Shown here piece by piece: positions 45,286 to 54,881 of a stretch of 64,000 bases of DNA. The position numbers were made by a program, and so were the translations under genes. A model generated the notes under the pieces. That model worked only from the letters and a program-made list of their open reading frames with translations, ran no database searches and had not been told where the DNA came from. Source of the stretch: Halomonas nitroreducens (GTDB taxonomy: Bacteria; Pseudomonadota; Gammaproteobacteria; Pseudomonadales; Halomonadaceae); contig NZ_RXNS01000008.1 of the NCBI RefSeq assembly GCF_003966155.1, positions 122,369-186,368 of the forward strand, given 5' to 3'. Within the stretch, counting starts at the first letter, position 1. Every line of letters starts with the position of its first letter.

Positions 45286-45783
45286 ATGCCCCCCGGATTC
45301 TCCCCCGGTGCCGCTGACTGGCAGCGCGCCCTGGCGCGTTTCGTGACGGTGATCCCCCATACCCGTGAACTCGGCCTCGAGGTCCTCGACGCCGGCCCCG
45401 AGGGGGTGCGCCTCCACCTGCCCTGGCACGACGACCTGCTCGGGGACCCCGAACGCGGCCTGGTGCACGGTGGCGTGCTGACCATGCTGCTGGATACCGC
45501 CTGTGGCACGGCGGTGCTGCCGGCCCTGCCGGCGCCGGAGGTCTGCCCGACCCTTGACCTGCGCGTCGACCACTTCCGCCCCGCGATCGCCGGCCAGGGG
45601 CTGTGTGTCGACGCCCGTGCGGTCTCGGTCAGTGCCTCGGTGGTCTTCACCGAGGGCCAAGTCTGGCAGGACGCGGCCCGGCCGGTGGCCCGGGGCATCG
45701 CCAACTTCGTGCGGCTGGGGCCGCGCAACACGCCGCCGGGCTTCGCCGAGGCCCTGTTCGCTCGGGAGGACGATCATGCATGA
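45286..45783 (+). CDS. PaaI-family hotdog thioesterase (first of pair)
   Basis: A 165-residue hotdog-fold acyl-CoA thioesterase. The LVHGGVLTMLLDTACGTAV block (about residues 60-80) is the PaaI/4HBT active-site segment, and PTLDLRVDHFRPA is the following conserved strand. It hydrolyses acyl- or aryl-CoA esters; the acyl group is not known. The stop overlaps the start of a second thioesterase by 8 bases, so the two are translationally coupled and may form a heteromer. A palindromic operator candidate lies upstream. Confidence 0.87.
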   Translation: MPPGFSPGAADWQRALARFVTVIPHTRELGLEVLDAGPEGVRLHLPWHDDLLGDPERGLVHGGVLTMLLDTACGTAVLPALPAPEVCPTLDLRVDHFRPAIAGQGLCVDARAVSVSASVVFTEGQVWQDAARPVARGIANFVRLGPRNTPPGFAEALFAREDDHA

Positions 45784-46246
45784 GGGCTTCACCGACCTCG
45801 AATGGCTGACCCGGACCCGGCAGCGCGGCGACGTCGAGGCCTGGCTGGCCAGGCTGCCCTATGCGCGGCATATCGGCGTCGCCGCCGAGCCCGCTGCGGA
45901 TGGCAAGGGGGTGGTGTTTCGCCTCGAGCCGCGCCAGGGCAATGTCGGCAACGTGCTGCTGCCGGCCCTGCACGGCGGGGTGGTGGCGGCCTTCATGGAG
46001 ACCGCGGCGACCCTGGACCTGATGCTGGCCGCCCGGTCGCCCCGACTGCCGCGCATCGTCGACCTGTCCATCGACTACCTGCGCACGGCCCGGGTGGTGC
46101 CGACCCTGGCGCGCTGCGAGCTGCTGCGCGAGGGACGGCGCCTGGCCAACGTCCGGGTGTGGGCCTGGCAGGACGACGAGGGCGCGCCGGTGGCCACCGC
46201 ACGGCTGCATTTCGTGCTCGGCGAGCCGGTCGCGGGCGATGCTTGA
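45776..46246 (+). CDS. PaaI-family hotdog thioesterase (second of pair)
   Basis: A 156-residue hotdog thioesterase related to the gene it overlaps. The [19 protein letters not shown] block (about residues 64-82) aligns with the partner's HGG active-site segment, followed by [32 protein letters not shown]. The ATG at 45776 sits within the end of the upstream gene after GGGAGGACGATC. Tandem thioesterases of this sort often occur together in Halomonadaceae and Pseudomonadaceae, and substrates are mostly unknown. Its last codons contain the htpG heat-shock promoter. Confidence 0.87.
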   Translation: MHEGFTDLEWLTRTRQRGDVEAWLARLPYARHIGVAAEPAADGKGVVFRLEPRQGNVGNVLLPALHGGVVAAFMETAATLDLMLAARSPRLPRIVDLSIDYLRTARVVPTLARCELLREGRRLANVRVWAWQDDEGAPVATARLHFVLGEPVAGDA

Positions 46247-46269
46247 AAAAACCGTCGCGGTCCCCATAT
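46242..46269 (+). promoter_or_regulatory. Sigma-32 heat-shock promoter of htpG
   Basis: CTTGAAA (46242-46248) and CCCCATAT (46262-46269) match both elements of the sigma-32 consensus with a 13-base spacer. The -35 overlaps the stop codon of the second thioesterase. The site lies about 65 bases upstream of the htpG ATG. Confidence 0.85.
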
Positions 46270-46332
46270 CGATGGAAGCCAATAACCGGTGGCCTCGCCA
46301 CCGCCGATACGTCGACAAGGGGTCCGAGAGAC

Positions 46333-48237
46333 ATGACCACTGCCACCCATGAAGAGACCCTCGGCTTCCAGACCGAGGTCAAGCAACTGCTCCACCTGAT
46401 GATCCATTCCCTGTACTCCAACAGGGAGATCTTCCTGCGCGAGCTGATCTCCAACGCCGCCGATGCCTGCGACAAGCTGCGCTACGAGGCCCTGGACAAC
46501 GACGCCATCTACGAGGGTGACAGCGAGCTGCGCATCGAGATCGAGCACGATGCCGACGCCGGCACCGTCACCGTGCGCGACAACGGCATCGGCATGAGCC
46601 GCGACGAGGTGATCGAGAACCTCGGCACCATCGCCCGCAGCGGCACCGCCGAGTTCCTCAAGCAGCTTTCCGGCGAGCAGCAGAAGGACGCCCGGCTGAT
46701 CGGCCAGTTCGGCGTCGGCTTCTATTCCGGCTTCATCGTCGCCGACGACATCACGGTGCGCACCCGCAAGGCCAGCACAGACCCGTCGGCCGGGGTCGAG
46801 TGGCACTCCAAGGGCGAGGGCGAGTTCACCGTGGCCGACATCGAGCGCGAGGCCCACGGCACCGAGATCGTCCTGCATCTCAAGGAGGATGCCCGCGAGT
46901 TCGCCGACGACTTCCGCCTGCAGAGTCTGGTGCGCAAGTACTCCGACCACATCGAGGTGCCGGTGCGCATGCCGAAGGTCGAGAAGGCCCGCGACGAGGA
47001 CGGCAACGAGATCGAGGGCAGCGAGACCGTCAGTTGGGAGACCGTCAACGAGGCCACGGCGCTGTGGGTACGCCCCAAGAGCGAGCTCACCGACGACGAG
47101 TACAAGGCCTTCTACAAGCATGTGGCCCACGACTTCTCGGACCCGCTGACCTGGAGCCACAACAAGGTCGAGGGCAAGCTCGAGTACACCAGCCTGCTCT
47201 ACGTGCCGGGCCGGGCTCCCTTCGACCTCTACGAGCGCGACGGCGCCCGCGGGGTCAAGCTGTACGTGCAGCGCGTCTTCATCATGGACGACGCCGAGCA
47301 GTTCCTGCCGCTCTACCTGCGCTTCATCAAGGGCGTGCTGGACACCCGCGACCTGTCGCTGAACGTCTCCCGCGAACTGCTCCAGCAGGACCCGCAGGTC
47401 GAGAAGATCAAGTCGGCGCTGACCAAGCGCTCCCTGGACATGCTCAAGAAGCTGGCCAAGGACGGCGAGGCCTACCAGACCTTCTGGAACACCTTCGGCA
47501 GCGTACTCAAGGAAGGCCCGGCGGAGGACTACGCCAATCGCGAGAAGATCGCCGGCCTGCTGCGCTTCTCCAGCACCCACACCGACAGCGCCACCCAGGA
47601 CCAGTCCCTGGCCGACTACATCTCGCGCATGAAGGACGGCCAGGAGAAGATCTACTACATCGTCGCCGACGGCTTCAATGCGGCCAAGAACAGCCCCCAC
47701 CTGGAGATCTTCCGCAAGAAGGGCATCGAGGTGCTGCTGCTCCACGACCGCATCGACGAGTGGCTGATGAGCCACCTCACCGAGTTCGAGGACAAGTCCT
47801 TCGTCGACGTCGCCAAGGGTGACCTGGACCTGGGCGAGATCGAGGACGAGGATGAGAAGAAGGCCCAGGAGGAGACCGCCAAGGCCAAGGAGGACCTGGT
47901 CAAGCGCGTCAAGGAGGCCCTGGGCGACGAGGTCCAGGAGGTCAAGGTGACCCATCGTCTGACCGACTCGCCGGCCTGCGTGGTACTGCCCGAACACGAG
48001 ATGGGCTACCAGATGCGTCGCATCATGGAGGCCGCCGGCCAGCCCCTGCCCGAGGTCAAGCCGATCCTCGAGCTCAACCCCGAGCATGCCCTGGTGGCGC
48101 GCCTCGAGGGAGCCGAGGCCGAGGGCTTCGAGGACCTGGCGCGGATCCTCCTCGACCAGGCGATCATCGCCGAGGGCGGCCACCTCGACGACCCGGCCGC
48201 CTACGTGCAGCGCCTCAACGCCCTGTTGAGCGCCTGA
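46333..48237 (+). CDS. htpG: Chaperone HtpG (Hsp90)
   Basis: A 634-residue bacterial Hsp90. The N-terminal GHKL ATPase domain (about residues 1-230) has [23 protein letters not shown] and GQFGVGFYS. The middle domain carries [11 protein letters not shown] and the RGVLD-equivalent [16 protein letters not shown], and the C-terminal dimerisation domain is complete. It remodels client proteins with DnaK in an ATP-dependent cycle. The open frame extends upstream, but ATG 46333 matches the family start and lies below a strong sigma-32 promoter. Two hairpins follow the stop. Confidence 0.97.
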   Translation: MTTATHEETLGFQTEVKQLLHLMIHSLYSNREIFLRELISNAADACDKLRYEALDNDAIYEGDSELRIEIEHDADAGTVTVRDNGIGMSRDEVIENLGTIARSGTAEFLKQLSGEQQKDARLIGQFGVGFYSGFIVADDITVRTRKASTDPSAGVEWHSKGEGEFTVADIEREAHGTEIVLHLKEDAREFADDFRLQSLVRKYSDHIEVPVRMPKVEKARDEDGNEIEGSETVSWETVNEATALWVRPKSELTDDEYKAFYKHVAHDFSDPLTWSHNKVEGKLEYTSLLYVPGRAPFDLYERDGARGVKLYVQRVFIMDDAEQFLPLYLRFIKGVLDTRDLSLNVSRELLQQDPQVEKIKSALTKRSLDMLKKLAKDGEAYQTFWNTFGSVLKEGPAEDYANREKIAGLLRFSSTHTDSATQDQSLADYISRMKDGQEKIYYIVADGFNAAKNSPHLEIFRKKGIEVLLLHDRIDEWLMSHLTEFEDKSFVDVAKGDLDLGEIEDEDEKKAQEETAKAKEDLVKRVKEALGDEVQEVKVTHRLTDSPACVVLPEHEMGYQMRRIMEAAGQPLPEVKPILELNPEHALVARLEGAEAEGFEDLARILLDQAIIAEGGHLDDPAAYVQRLNALLSA

Positions 48238-48248
48238 CGCCCGCCGAC

Positions 48249-48270
48249 GACGCCATCCGTGGATGGCGTC
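48249..48270. terminator. Hairpin terminator between htpG and the GntR gene (first)
   Basis: GACGCCATCC and GGATGGCGTC form a perfect 10-bp stem with a 2-base loop, 11 bases after the htpG stop. There is no T-run, so its terminator activity is inferred from position. Confidence 0.7.
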
Positions 48271-48280
48271 CCCCCTTGAC

Positions 48281-48306
48281 GCCGGCCGCCCCCAGGGGCG
48301 GCCGGC
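48281..48306. terminator. Hairpin between htpG and the GntR gene (second)
   Basis: GCCGGCCGCCCC and GGGGCGGCCGGC make a 12-bp GC-only stem. Lying between convergent genes, it may stop transcription from the GntR side. Confidence 0.6.
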
Positions 48307-48312
48307 GCGCGT

Positions 48313-49038
48313 TCAGAGGTCGTTCCAGTAGCAGTGACGCTGGGTCTCGCAGCGCGAGACCCGGTATTCCAGCGCCTCGCCCTGCAGGCCCCGGGCGACC
48401 CGTCGGATCTCAAGCAGCGGCGAGCCCGGAGCCACGCCCAGCTGCTCCTGTTCTTGTGCGCCCGCTGCCACGGCGAACAGCCGCTCCTCGGCGTGGGCCA
48501 CGCTCTGTCCGAAGCGTTGCTGGTAGAGCTGGTAGAGGGTGTTGGGCAGCGTCTGGGGTTCGCATTCCAGCGCCGGGAAACGTGTCGCATCGACCACCAG
48601 ATCCTCCAGCAGCGCCGGCACGTCCTCCAGGTCCCGTACCCGCCGGATATGCACCACCGCTGCCGCCGGTTCGAGGCCCAGGATCTGTGCCTCATCCGTG
48701 GTGGCCGGACGGCGCTCGCGCACCAGTACTCGGGAAATCGGCAGCGAGCGAGTGCCGTCGAGACGGGTGAGATGGAAGAACTGGAACAGCGAACGATCGG
48801 TGTCATGGGTCGCGACTACCGTGCCCTTGCCCTGGTGGCGGATCACCACGTGATCGCTCGCCAGGGCGTCCAGTGCCTTGCGCAGGGTGCCGACGCTGAC
48901 CCCGTACTCCTTTGACAGGGCGGATTCGCTGGGGATGAAAGTGCCGGGAGGCCAGTCCCCCGACACGATCCGTGCCAGCAGTGCCTCCTTGATCTGTTGA
49001 TAGAGCGGTCGGTAGCTCGGTGTCAGCTGGTGTTCCAT
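48313..49038 (-). CDS. GntR/HutC-family regulator of the sulfolactate genes
   Basis: A 241-residue regulator with an N-terminal GntR winged helix (about residues 8-75; YQQIKEALLARIVSGDWPPG, then ESALSKEYGVSVGTLRKALDAL) and a C-terminal UTRA ligand-binding domain (about 95-235), the HutC subfamily arrangement. It is divergent from suyAB and shares a 217-base intergenic region with it, so it is the probable SuyR-type regulator of sulfolactate catabolism. ATG 49038 is preferred over an upstream start at 49071. The effector could be sulfolactate, by inference. Confidence 0.88.
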   Translation of the reverse strand: MEHQLTPSYRPLYQQIKEALLARIVSGDWPPGTFIPSESALSKEYGVSVGTLRKALDALASDHVVIRHQGKGTVVATHDTDRSLFQFFHLTRLDGTRSLPISRVLVRERRPATTDEAQILGLEPAAAVVHIRRVRDLEDVPALLEDLVVDATRFPALECEPQTLPNTLYQLYQQRFGQSVAHAEERLFAVAAGAQEQEQLGVAPGSPLLEIRRVARGLQGEALEYRVSRCETQRHCYWNDL

Positions 49039-49130
49039 GTCTCGTGTCCTAGTTCGATGCCGGTTCGGCACTCACTCCGTTCGAGCGCCATGGCGTGTGC
49101 TGATGATACCAAAAAAACATATAGAGGACT

Positions 49131-49161
49131 TGACCCTCCTATATCATATGTCATATACATG
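49131..49161 (+). promoter_or_regulatory. Promoter and operator region of suyAB
   Basis: TTGACC (49131-49136) and TATACA (49155-49160) with an 18-base spacer form a sigma-70-like promoter about 95 bases ahead of suyA. ATGT-N5-ACAT (49149-49161) overlaps the -10, and an AGGA/TCCT inverted repeat surrounds the -35. Either fits a GntR-type operator, which would make the GntR protein a repressor. Confidence 0.5.
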
Positions 49162-49255
49162 AGTTGAGGCTTCGCAGCATTCAGTGCATCAGGGTCCTGT
49201 CATCAGCTGGAATCGAGACAACGCCAACAAACCTCGCAAGTGGAGAGGAGACATC

Positions 49256-49540
49256 ATGAGCATCGACTTCGTAGTGCATGATGCCGACGACAGTGTCGGC
49301 GTCGCGGTGGTCGAGGGAATTCAGGCCGGCCAGGAGCTGACCGGATGGGTCATGCAGGAGGATCAGACCATCACCTGCACGGTGAGCGATCCCATCCCCA
49401 TCGGTCACAAGCTGGCCATTCGCGATCTGGCGGAAGGCGACGCCGTGATCAAGTACAGCGTCGACATCGGCCGAGTCATCAAGCCGATCAAGAAGGGTGA
49501 GCACCTGCACGTCCACAACGTCAAAACCAAGAGGTGGTAA
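49256..49540 (+). CDS. suyA: (2R)-sulfolactate sulfo-lyase, alpha subunit
   Basis: A 94-residue protein matching the small SAF/UxaA N-terminal domain that SuyA shares with altronate dehydratase. SuyAB splits (R)-sulfolactate into pyruvate and sulfite. Family features are the [16 protein letters not shown] opening, [21 protein letters not shown] in the centre and the closing [10 protein letters not shown]. The start ATG 49256 follows GTGGAGAGGAGACATC. It is 2 bases from suyB. The dehydratase family also acts on altronate, galactarate and D-sorbosonate, but neighbours for sulfolactate and DHPS make SuyA by far the best reading. Confidence 0.9.
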   Translation: MSIDFVVHDADDSVGVAVVEGIQAGQELTGWVMQEDQTITCTVSDPIPIGHKLAIRDLAEGDAVIKYSVDIGRVIKPIKKGEHLHVHNVKTKRW

Positions 49541-49542
49541 CG

Positions 49543-50712
49543 ATGGAAATCAAGGGTCGCAAGTTTCTGGGCTATCGTCGCGAGAACGGCCGTGTGGGGG
49601 TGCGCAACCACGTCATCGTGCTCCCCGTCGACGACATTTCCAACGCCGCCGCCGAGGCCGTCGCCAACAACATCAAGGGCACGCTGGCCCTTCCCCATCC
49701 GTACGGTCGCCTGCAGTTCGGTGCCGATCTGGACCTGCATTTCCGCACCCTGATCGGCACCGGCTGCAACCCCAACGTCGCCGCCGTCATCGTGATCGGC
49801 ATCGAGCCGGGCTGGACCAACAAGGTCGTCGACGGCATCAAGGCCACCGGGAAGCCGGTCGAGGGCTTCTGGATCGAGCAGAATGGGGATCACAACACTA
49901 TCTGCGCCGCTTCCAAAAAGGCTCGAGAGTTCGTGCAGTATGCCACCGAGCTGCAGCGCGAGGAGTGCGACGTCGACGAGCTGTGGGTCTCCACCAAGTG
50001 CGGTGAATCCGACACCACCTCGGGCTGCGGGGCCAATCCCACCGTCGGCGCGGCCTTCGATAAGCTCTACGAAGCGGGCTGCACCCTGGTATTCGGCGAG
50101 ACCTCGGAGCTGACCGGAGGCGAGCATCTCGTCGCCGAGCGCTGTGCCACGCCGGAGGTGCGCGAGCAGTTCCAGACCATGTTCGATCGCTATAGCGACA
50201 TGATCGACCGCCACAAGACCAGCGATCTCTCCGAATCGCAGCCCACCAAGGGCAACATCGAGGGGGGGCTGACCACCATCGAGGAGAAGGCACTGGGCAA
50301 CATCCAGAAGATCGGCAAGCGCTGCCGGGTCGACGGGGTGCTGGACAAGGCCGAGCATCCCGACAAGCCGGGTCTGTGGTTCATGGACTCCTCGTCGGCC
50401 GCCGCGGAGATGGTCACGCTGTGTGCCGCCTCGGGCTACGTCGTGCACTTCTTCCCCACTGGTCAGGGCAACGTGATCGGCAACCCGATCCTGCCGGTCA
50501 TCAAGATCTGTGCCAACCCGCGCACCGTGCGCACCATGGGCGAACACATCGATGTCGATGTCTCCCACCTGCTCAAGCGCGACATCAACATGGAGGAGGC
50601 GGGTGACCAGCTGCTCGAGATGATGCTGCGCACTGCCAATGGCCGGCATACCTCGGCCGAGGCCCTGGGCCATCGCGAGTTCGTGCTGACCCGTCTCTAC
50701 GAAAGTGCCTAA
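49543..50712 (+). CDS. suyB: (2R)-sulfolactate sulfo-lyase, beta subunit
   Basis: A 389-residue UxaA-family C-terminal domain protein, the large subunit of SuyAB. Conserved cysteines for the iron cofactor lie in [30 protein letters not shown], and [17 protein letters not shown], as in the other family dehydratases. It converts (R)-sulfolactate to pyruvate plus sulfite with its small partner. The frame is clean throughout, in contrast to the sulfolactate transporter and dehydrogenase genes that follow, so desulfonation is apparently retained. It lies 2 bases downstream of suyA. Confidence 0.92.
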   Translation: MEIKGRKFLGYRRENGRVGVRNHVIVLPVDDISNAAAEAVANNIKGTLALPHPYGRLQFGADLDLHFRTLIGTGCNPNVAAVIVIGIEPGWTNKVVDGIKATGKPVEGFWIEQNGDHNTICAASKKAREFVQYATELQREECDVDELWVSTKCGESDTTSGCGANPTVGAAFDKLYEAGCTLVFGETSELTGGEHLVAERCATPEVREQFQTMFDRYSDMIDRHKTSDLSESQPTKGNIEGGLTTIEEKALGNIQKIGKRCRVDGVLDKAEHPDKPGLWFMDSSSAAAEMVTLCAASGYVVHFFPTGQGNVIGNPILPVIKICANPRTVRTMGEHIDVDVSHLLKRDINMEEAGDQLLEMMLRTANGRHTSAEALGHREFVLTRLYESA

Positions 50713-50723
50713 TATATATCCCT

Positions 50724-50755
50724 CGACACCCCCACCCAACAGGTGGGGGATGTCG
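50724..50755 (+). terminator. Hairpin between suyB and tctC
   Basis: CGACACCCCCACC pairs with GGTGGGGGATGTCG except for one bulged A, around a 5-base loop, 12 bases after the suyB stop. No T-run follows. It probably lowers transcription into the transporter genes or stabilises the suyAB message. Confidence 0.6.
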
Positions 50756-50879
50756 CCTTGCTCGCTCACCACGATGCCGGGAGGGCCCGATCTTTCAGCA
50801 TGACGTCGTGTTCATGGATAGCCCGACGTCGTTACGCCTGCACGCTCACAATCACAATGACAACACCTGGAGATAAGCC

Positions 50880-51847
50880 ATGCGTATTTCTCTGTCCATC
50901 GGCCTGGCAACGGGCATGGGGCTGGACTCGCCAGCGGTCTGACGACGGTGGCCGCGGTCGACGAGTTTCCCACCAAGGATGTCCGGGACGTGATTCCCTT
51001 CGGTCCCGGTGGCGAGTCCGACATCAGCGCCCGACTGCAGCAGAAGTATTTCGAGGAGATCACCGGCGAGCAGCTGGTCGTGCAGTACATGCCCGGCGGC
51101 GGCGGCGGGGCAGTGGGCTGGTCCCAGCTCTCCGAGATGCCGACCGATGGCTATACCATCATGGGTTCCAACCTACCGCATATCATCCTCAAGCCCATGG
51201 GCAAGGATGTCGGCTTCCAGACCGACGACCTCAACAACTTCTTCTACTTCCATTATTCCCCTGACGCCATCCTGGTCCGCAAGGACAGTCCCTACGAGAC
51301 CCTCGACGACCTGATCCAGGCCGTCAATGAGGCCCCTGGCGCCGTGACCCTGTCCGGCAGCGGCACCTACAGCGCCAACGACGTGGCCAATACCCGCTTC
51401 CAGCAGCTGGCCGACGTCACCACCACCTATATCCCCTTCAAGGGCACCGGCGCCGCGATGACAGCCCTGCTCGGAGGGCAGGTGCAGGCGGAGTGGGGCT
51501 ACACCACGGTGGCGGCCAACCATCAGGACAAGGTCCGTATGCTGGCCGTGGCCGCCGAGGAGCGTCATCCCATGTTCCCCGACGTGCCGACCTTCCAGGA
51601 GCTCGGCTACGACATGGTGGGCGGTGCCTACCGCGGCATGGCGGTGCCCGAAGGGACGCCCAAGGAGACCCAGCAGAAGCTCTCCGATATCTTCCAGCAG
51701 ATCAACGAGAATCCAGAGTTCCAGCAGGAGATGCAGGATCTCGGTTTCGTGCTGATGGACGTCCCGCTGGAGGAAATGGACGAGTTCATGGCGGAGCAGC
51801 ACCGCGTCTATGAGGCGACCGCACGTGAAGCCGGCCTGATCGACTGA
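50880..51847 (+). pseudogene. tctC: Tripartite tricarboxylate transporter binding protein, frameshifted in signal peptide
   Basis: A TctC-family extracytoplasmic binding protein for sulfolactate by context (SlcH-type). Reading from ATG 50880 gives MRISLSIGLATG and then stops at 50940-50942. The family sequence (A-G-L-A-S-G-L-T-T-V-A-A, then the mature domain with VIPFGPGGESDISAR) continues in another frame from about 50920. One base is missing near 50915-50930. The mature frame to 51847 is otherwise intact, but without the signal peptide it would not reach the periplasm. An alternative GTG start at 50948 makes an unexported protein. A sequence error cannot be excluded. Confidence 0.75.
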
Positions 51848-51863
51848 CCCGGGGAGGAGTCGC

Positions 51864-53392
51864 ATGGAGATGCTGACCTATGCCCTGGGAGCGCTGTCCC
51901 CGATCAACCTGGGGCTGGCGCTGGTCGGGGTGGCTGCGGGGATCATCATCGGGGCCCTGCCGGGGCTCTCGGCCACCATGGCCGTGGCGGTGCTGGTCCC
52001 GGTGACCTTCGGCATGGCGCCGGAATCGGCGCTGATCATGCTGGGAGCAATCTATACCGGCGCCATCTATGGCGGCTCGTGCTCCGCCATCCTGGTCAAT
52101 ACGCCAGGGACGCCCTCGGCGATCGCCACGACCTTTGACGGCTATCCCATGGCCAAGCGAGGGGATGGCAACCTGGCGGTCGACCCTGTCGACGCTTGCC
52201 TCCATGGTGGGCGGCATGGTCGGGGTGCTGGCGCTGCTGACCCTGGCGCCGCTGCTGGCTCAGGTGGCCCTGAGCTTCGGTCCGGTGGAACACTTCTGGC
52301 TGGCGATCTTCGGCCTGACGCTCATCTCGGCGCTGTCCGAGGGCTCCACCCTCAAGGGGTTCATGGGCGCGGGCTTCGGCCTGCTGCTGTCGACGGTCGG
52401 GGTGGCCGTGGTCGGCGGGGATATCCGCTACACCTTCGGCTCCCAGGTGCTGCTGGGGGGCAGCGAGACGGTGTCCGCGCTGATCGGCCTGTACTGCATC
52501 CCGGTGCTGATTGACCTGGTGGCCACACCGGAGGCCCACCTGAAGGTCGATGAGGAGCAGCGGGGCATCCGTCTGCGAGAGGGATTGGTGCATGCCTGGC
52601 TGGGCAAGCTGAACCTGCTGCGCTCGGCCTCCATCGGCACGATGGTGGCCATCCTGCCCGGGGCTGGCGGCTCCATCGCCAGCCTGGTGTCCTATTCCGA
52701 GGCGCGACGCGCCTCCCGAGATTCCGCGAGCTTCGGCAAGGGCAATCCCCAGGGCGTTCTGGCCACCGAGGCGGCCAACAATGCCACGGTGGGCGGCGGC
52801 TTCATCCCGACCCTGGTGCTGGGCATCCCCGGCCCCCCCCCGATGCGGTGATCCTCGGGGCCCTGCTGGTGCAGGGCTTTCGCACGGGACCGGAGCTGTT
52901 CACCACCAATGCCAACATCACCTACACCTTCGTCGCCGGCCTGTTCCTGGCCACCTGCCTGCTACTGCCACTGGGGCTGCTGATCGGGCGCTACGCCTTC
53001 AAGTCGATCATCACCATCCCCAAGGCGCTGCTGGTCCCGACCATCGCCTCATGACGGTGATCGGCACCTACGCCATCCGCAACAGCCTCAGCGACGTGAT
53101 CATCATGCTGACCCTCGGGGTGGTGGGTTGGCTGCTCAACCGCTACGGCTTCCGGCCGTCGCCCATCGTGCTGGGGCTGATCCTGGGACCTATCGCCGAG
53201 CAGGGGTTCGTTCAGGGGTTCCTGATGGGGCGCGCCAGTGGCTCCTATGCCATGACCTTCTTCGGCGGCCCGATCTCGATCACGATCATCGCCCTGTCGG
53301 CGCTCAGTGTCTTCTACCCGCTGATCAAGGAGCACCGCGCCCGGCGTCGGGGCCATGACGGCGGGGATTCCCACCAGGAGACCTCCTCATGA
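51864..53392 (+). pseudogene. tctA: Tripartite tricarboxylate transporter large membrane subunit, three frameshifts
   Basis: A TctA-family permease (about 505 residues when the frames are joined; SlcF/SlcG-type by context). Protein similarity runs through three changes of frame. One extra base falls near 52178, after MAKRGDGNLAV. One base is missing in a run of nine C at 52833-52841, after LGIPG. One base is missing near 53049, before MTVIGTYAIRNSL. Each segment on its own is good TctA sequence, with no large loss, so the lesions look recent or are sequence errors. No segment alone makes a working transporter. Confidence 0.8.
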
Positions 53393-53874
53393 CGGATACG
53401 AATCGCAAGATTCAAGCCGCTTGTTCGGCCCGGTCCGAGTTCCTGCTGCCGCTGCTGTTTGCCGCCGTGAGCGGGGTGTGTATCTGGCAGGCCCGCGACA
53501 TGAGCCAACTCGGGGCCGTCTTCCCGACCACCATCGCCGTGGTGACGCTGGTCGCTGCCCTGATGCGGATCGGTCAGCTGGCGTTGCGCGGGGTACAGAG
53601 CAATGTCGGTCGAGGCCGGGGCTCGACTCCGCGTCGGGTGCTGCTGGTGTTGGCCATTGCCGCTTGGACCCTGCTACTGCCTTGGGCCGGTTTCCTGCTG
53701 GCGGGGCTGGCGAGCTTCCTTACCCTGATGGCGCTCGCCCAGCACGAGCCCTGGACCCTTCGGCGACTGGTGGGCCATCTGAGCACCGGCATCATACTGG
53801 TGGGCTGCTTCTACGGCTTGTTTGCCCTCCTGCTCAATGTGCCGCTGCCGGTGGGCCGCTGGTTCATGGGATAA
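53389..53874 (+). CDS. tctB: Tripartite tricarboxylate transporter small membrane subunit
   Basis: A 161-residue TctB-family protein with four hydrophobic helices (about residues 17-35, 43-62, 82-115 and 130-152). It is the small membrane partner of TctA in TTT transporters. The ATG overlaps the final TctA stop, so the gene order here is tctC-tctA-tctB. Its frame is intact, but its partners TctA and TctC are disrupted, so it has no evident function unless those lesions are errors. By context the substrate would be sulfolactate. Confidence 0.82.
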   Translation: MTDTNRKIQAACSARSEFLLPLLFAAVSGVCIWQARDMSQLGAVFPTTIAVVTLVAALMRIGQLALRGVQSNVGRGRGSTPRRVLLVLAIAAWTLLLPWAGFLLAGLASFLTLMALAQHEPWTLRRLVGHLSTGIILVGCFYGLFALLLNVPLPVGRWFMG

Positions 53875-53941
53875 ACAGGCCGTTACTGGTCTTTCGAGAA
53901 CAATAGGGTCGGGTGCCACCCGGCAACGGAGAAGGATGTCG

Positions 53942-54881
53942 ATGTCCAAGATCGTGATTTCCGAATTCATGGATGAACAGGCCGCGGCGAGCCTCTCGGA
54001 TCGCTTCAGCGTGGCATTCGATACCACCCTGGTCGAGGATCGCCAGGCTCTGCTCGCGGCCGTGGCCGATGCCGAGGGGCTGGTCGTGCGCAATCGCACC
54101 CAGGTGGACGCTGAATTGCTGGAAGCCGCTCCGCGGCTGAGGGTGGTGGGCCGCTTGGGGGTCGGCCTCGACAATATTGACCTGGCTGCCTGCGAGGCGC
54201 GTGGGGTGGCGGTGAAGCCGGCCCACGGCGGCAACGGCAGCTCGGTGGCGGAGTACGTGCTGACCGCTGCCCTGCTACTGCGTCGCCGAGCCTACTTCGC
54301 CAGTCCAGCCATGCTGGACGGGGAGTGGCCCCGGGGGCATTAATCGGCCGCGAGGTGGCCGGCAGCACCCTAGGGCTGGTCGGCTTCGGCGCCATCGCCC
54401 GTGAGACGGCCGGCGGGCCCTGGCCCTGGACATGCGGGTGGCGGCCTTCGATCCCCATCGCGATGCGACGGCCCCCGAATGGACCGGCATCGTGCGCCAC
54501 GATGACCTGGCCACGCTGCTGGCCGAGGCCGACGTGGTCAGCCTCCACGTGCCGTTGACCGAGGCGACCCGCCACCTCATCGATGCCCGGGCCCTGGGGC
54601 GCATGAAGCCCGACGCAGTCCTGGTCAACGCCGCCCGCGGCGGGAGTCTCGACGAGGCCGCCCTGGCCGCAGCCCTGCGCGAGGGCCAACTGGCCGGCGC
54701 CATGCTGGATGTCTTCGAGCAGGAGCCGCTGCCGGCGGGTTCGGTGCTCGAGGGCGTACCGAACCTGATTCTCACCCCTCACATCGCCGGCGTGACCGAG
54801 GAGTCCAATGCCCGCATCAGCCAGATGACCGCCGATCACGTGCGGGACATGTTGGCCCAGCCGGCGGGGGTGACCTTATGA
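53942..54881 (+). pseudogene. slcC: (S)-sulfolactate dehydrogenase (SlcC), two frameshifts
   Basis: A D-2-hydroxyacid dehydrogenase-family protein. Joined frames give about 313 residues with VVGRLGVGLDNIDL, the NAD-binding GLVGFGAIAR, and the catalytic regions VNAARGGSLDEAAL and TPHIAGVTEES. SlcC oxidises (S)-sulfolactate to sulfopyruvate with NAD. Two single-base losses break it: one at about 54328-54335 (after MLDGEWPRG) and one at about 54410 (before ALDMRVAAFDPHRD). It overlaps comC in an ATGA, and slcC-comC is the known racemising pair. Start ATG 53942 behind GGAGAAGG. Confidence 0.78.

Noticed and set aside
46075..48183. A 702-codon open frame antisense to htpG
   Set aside because: Shadow of the htpG third-position GC bias; low-complexity leucine, valine and glycine-rich product with no family signature.
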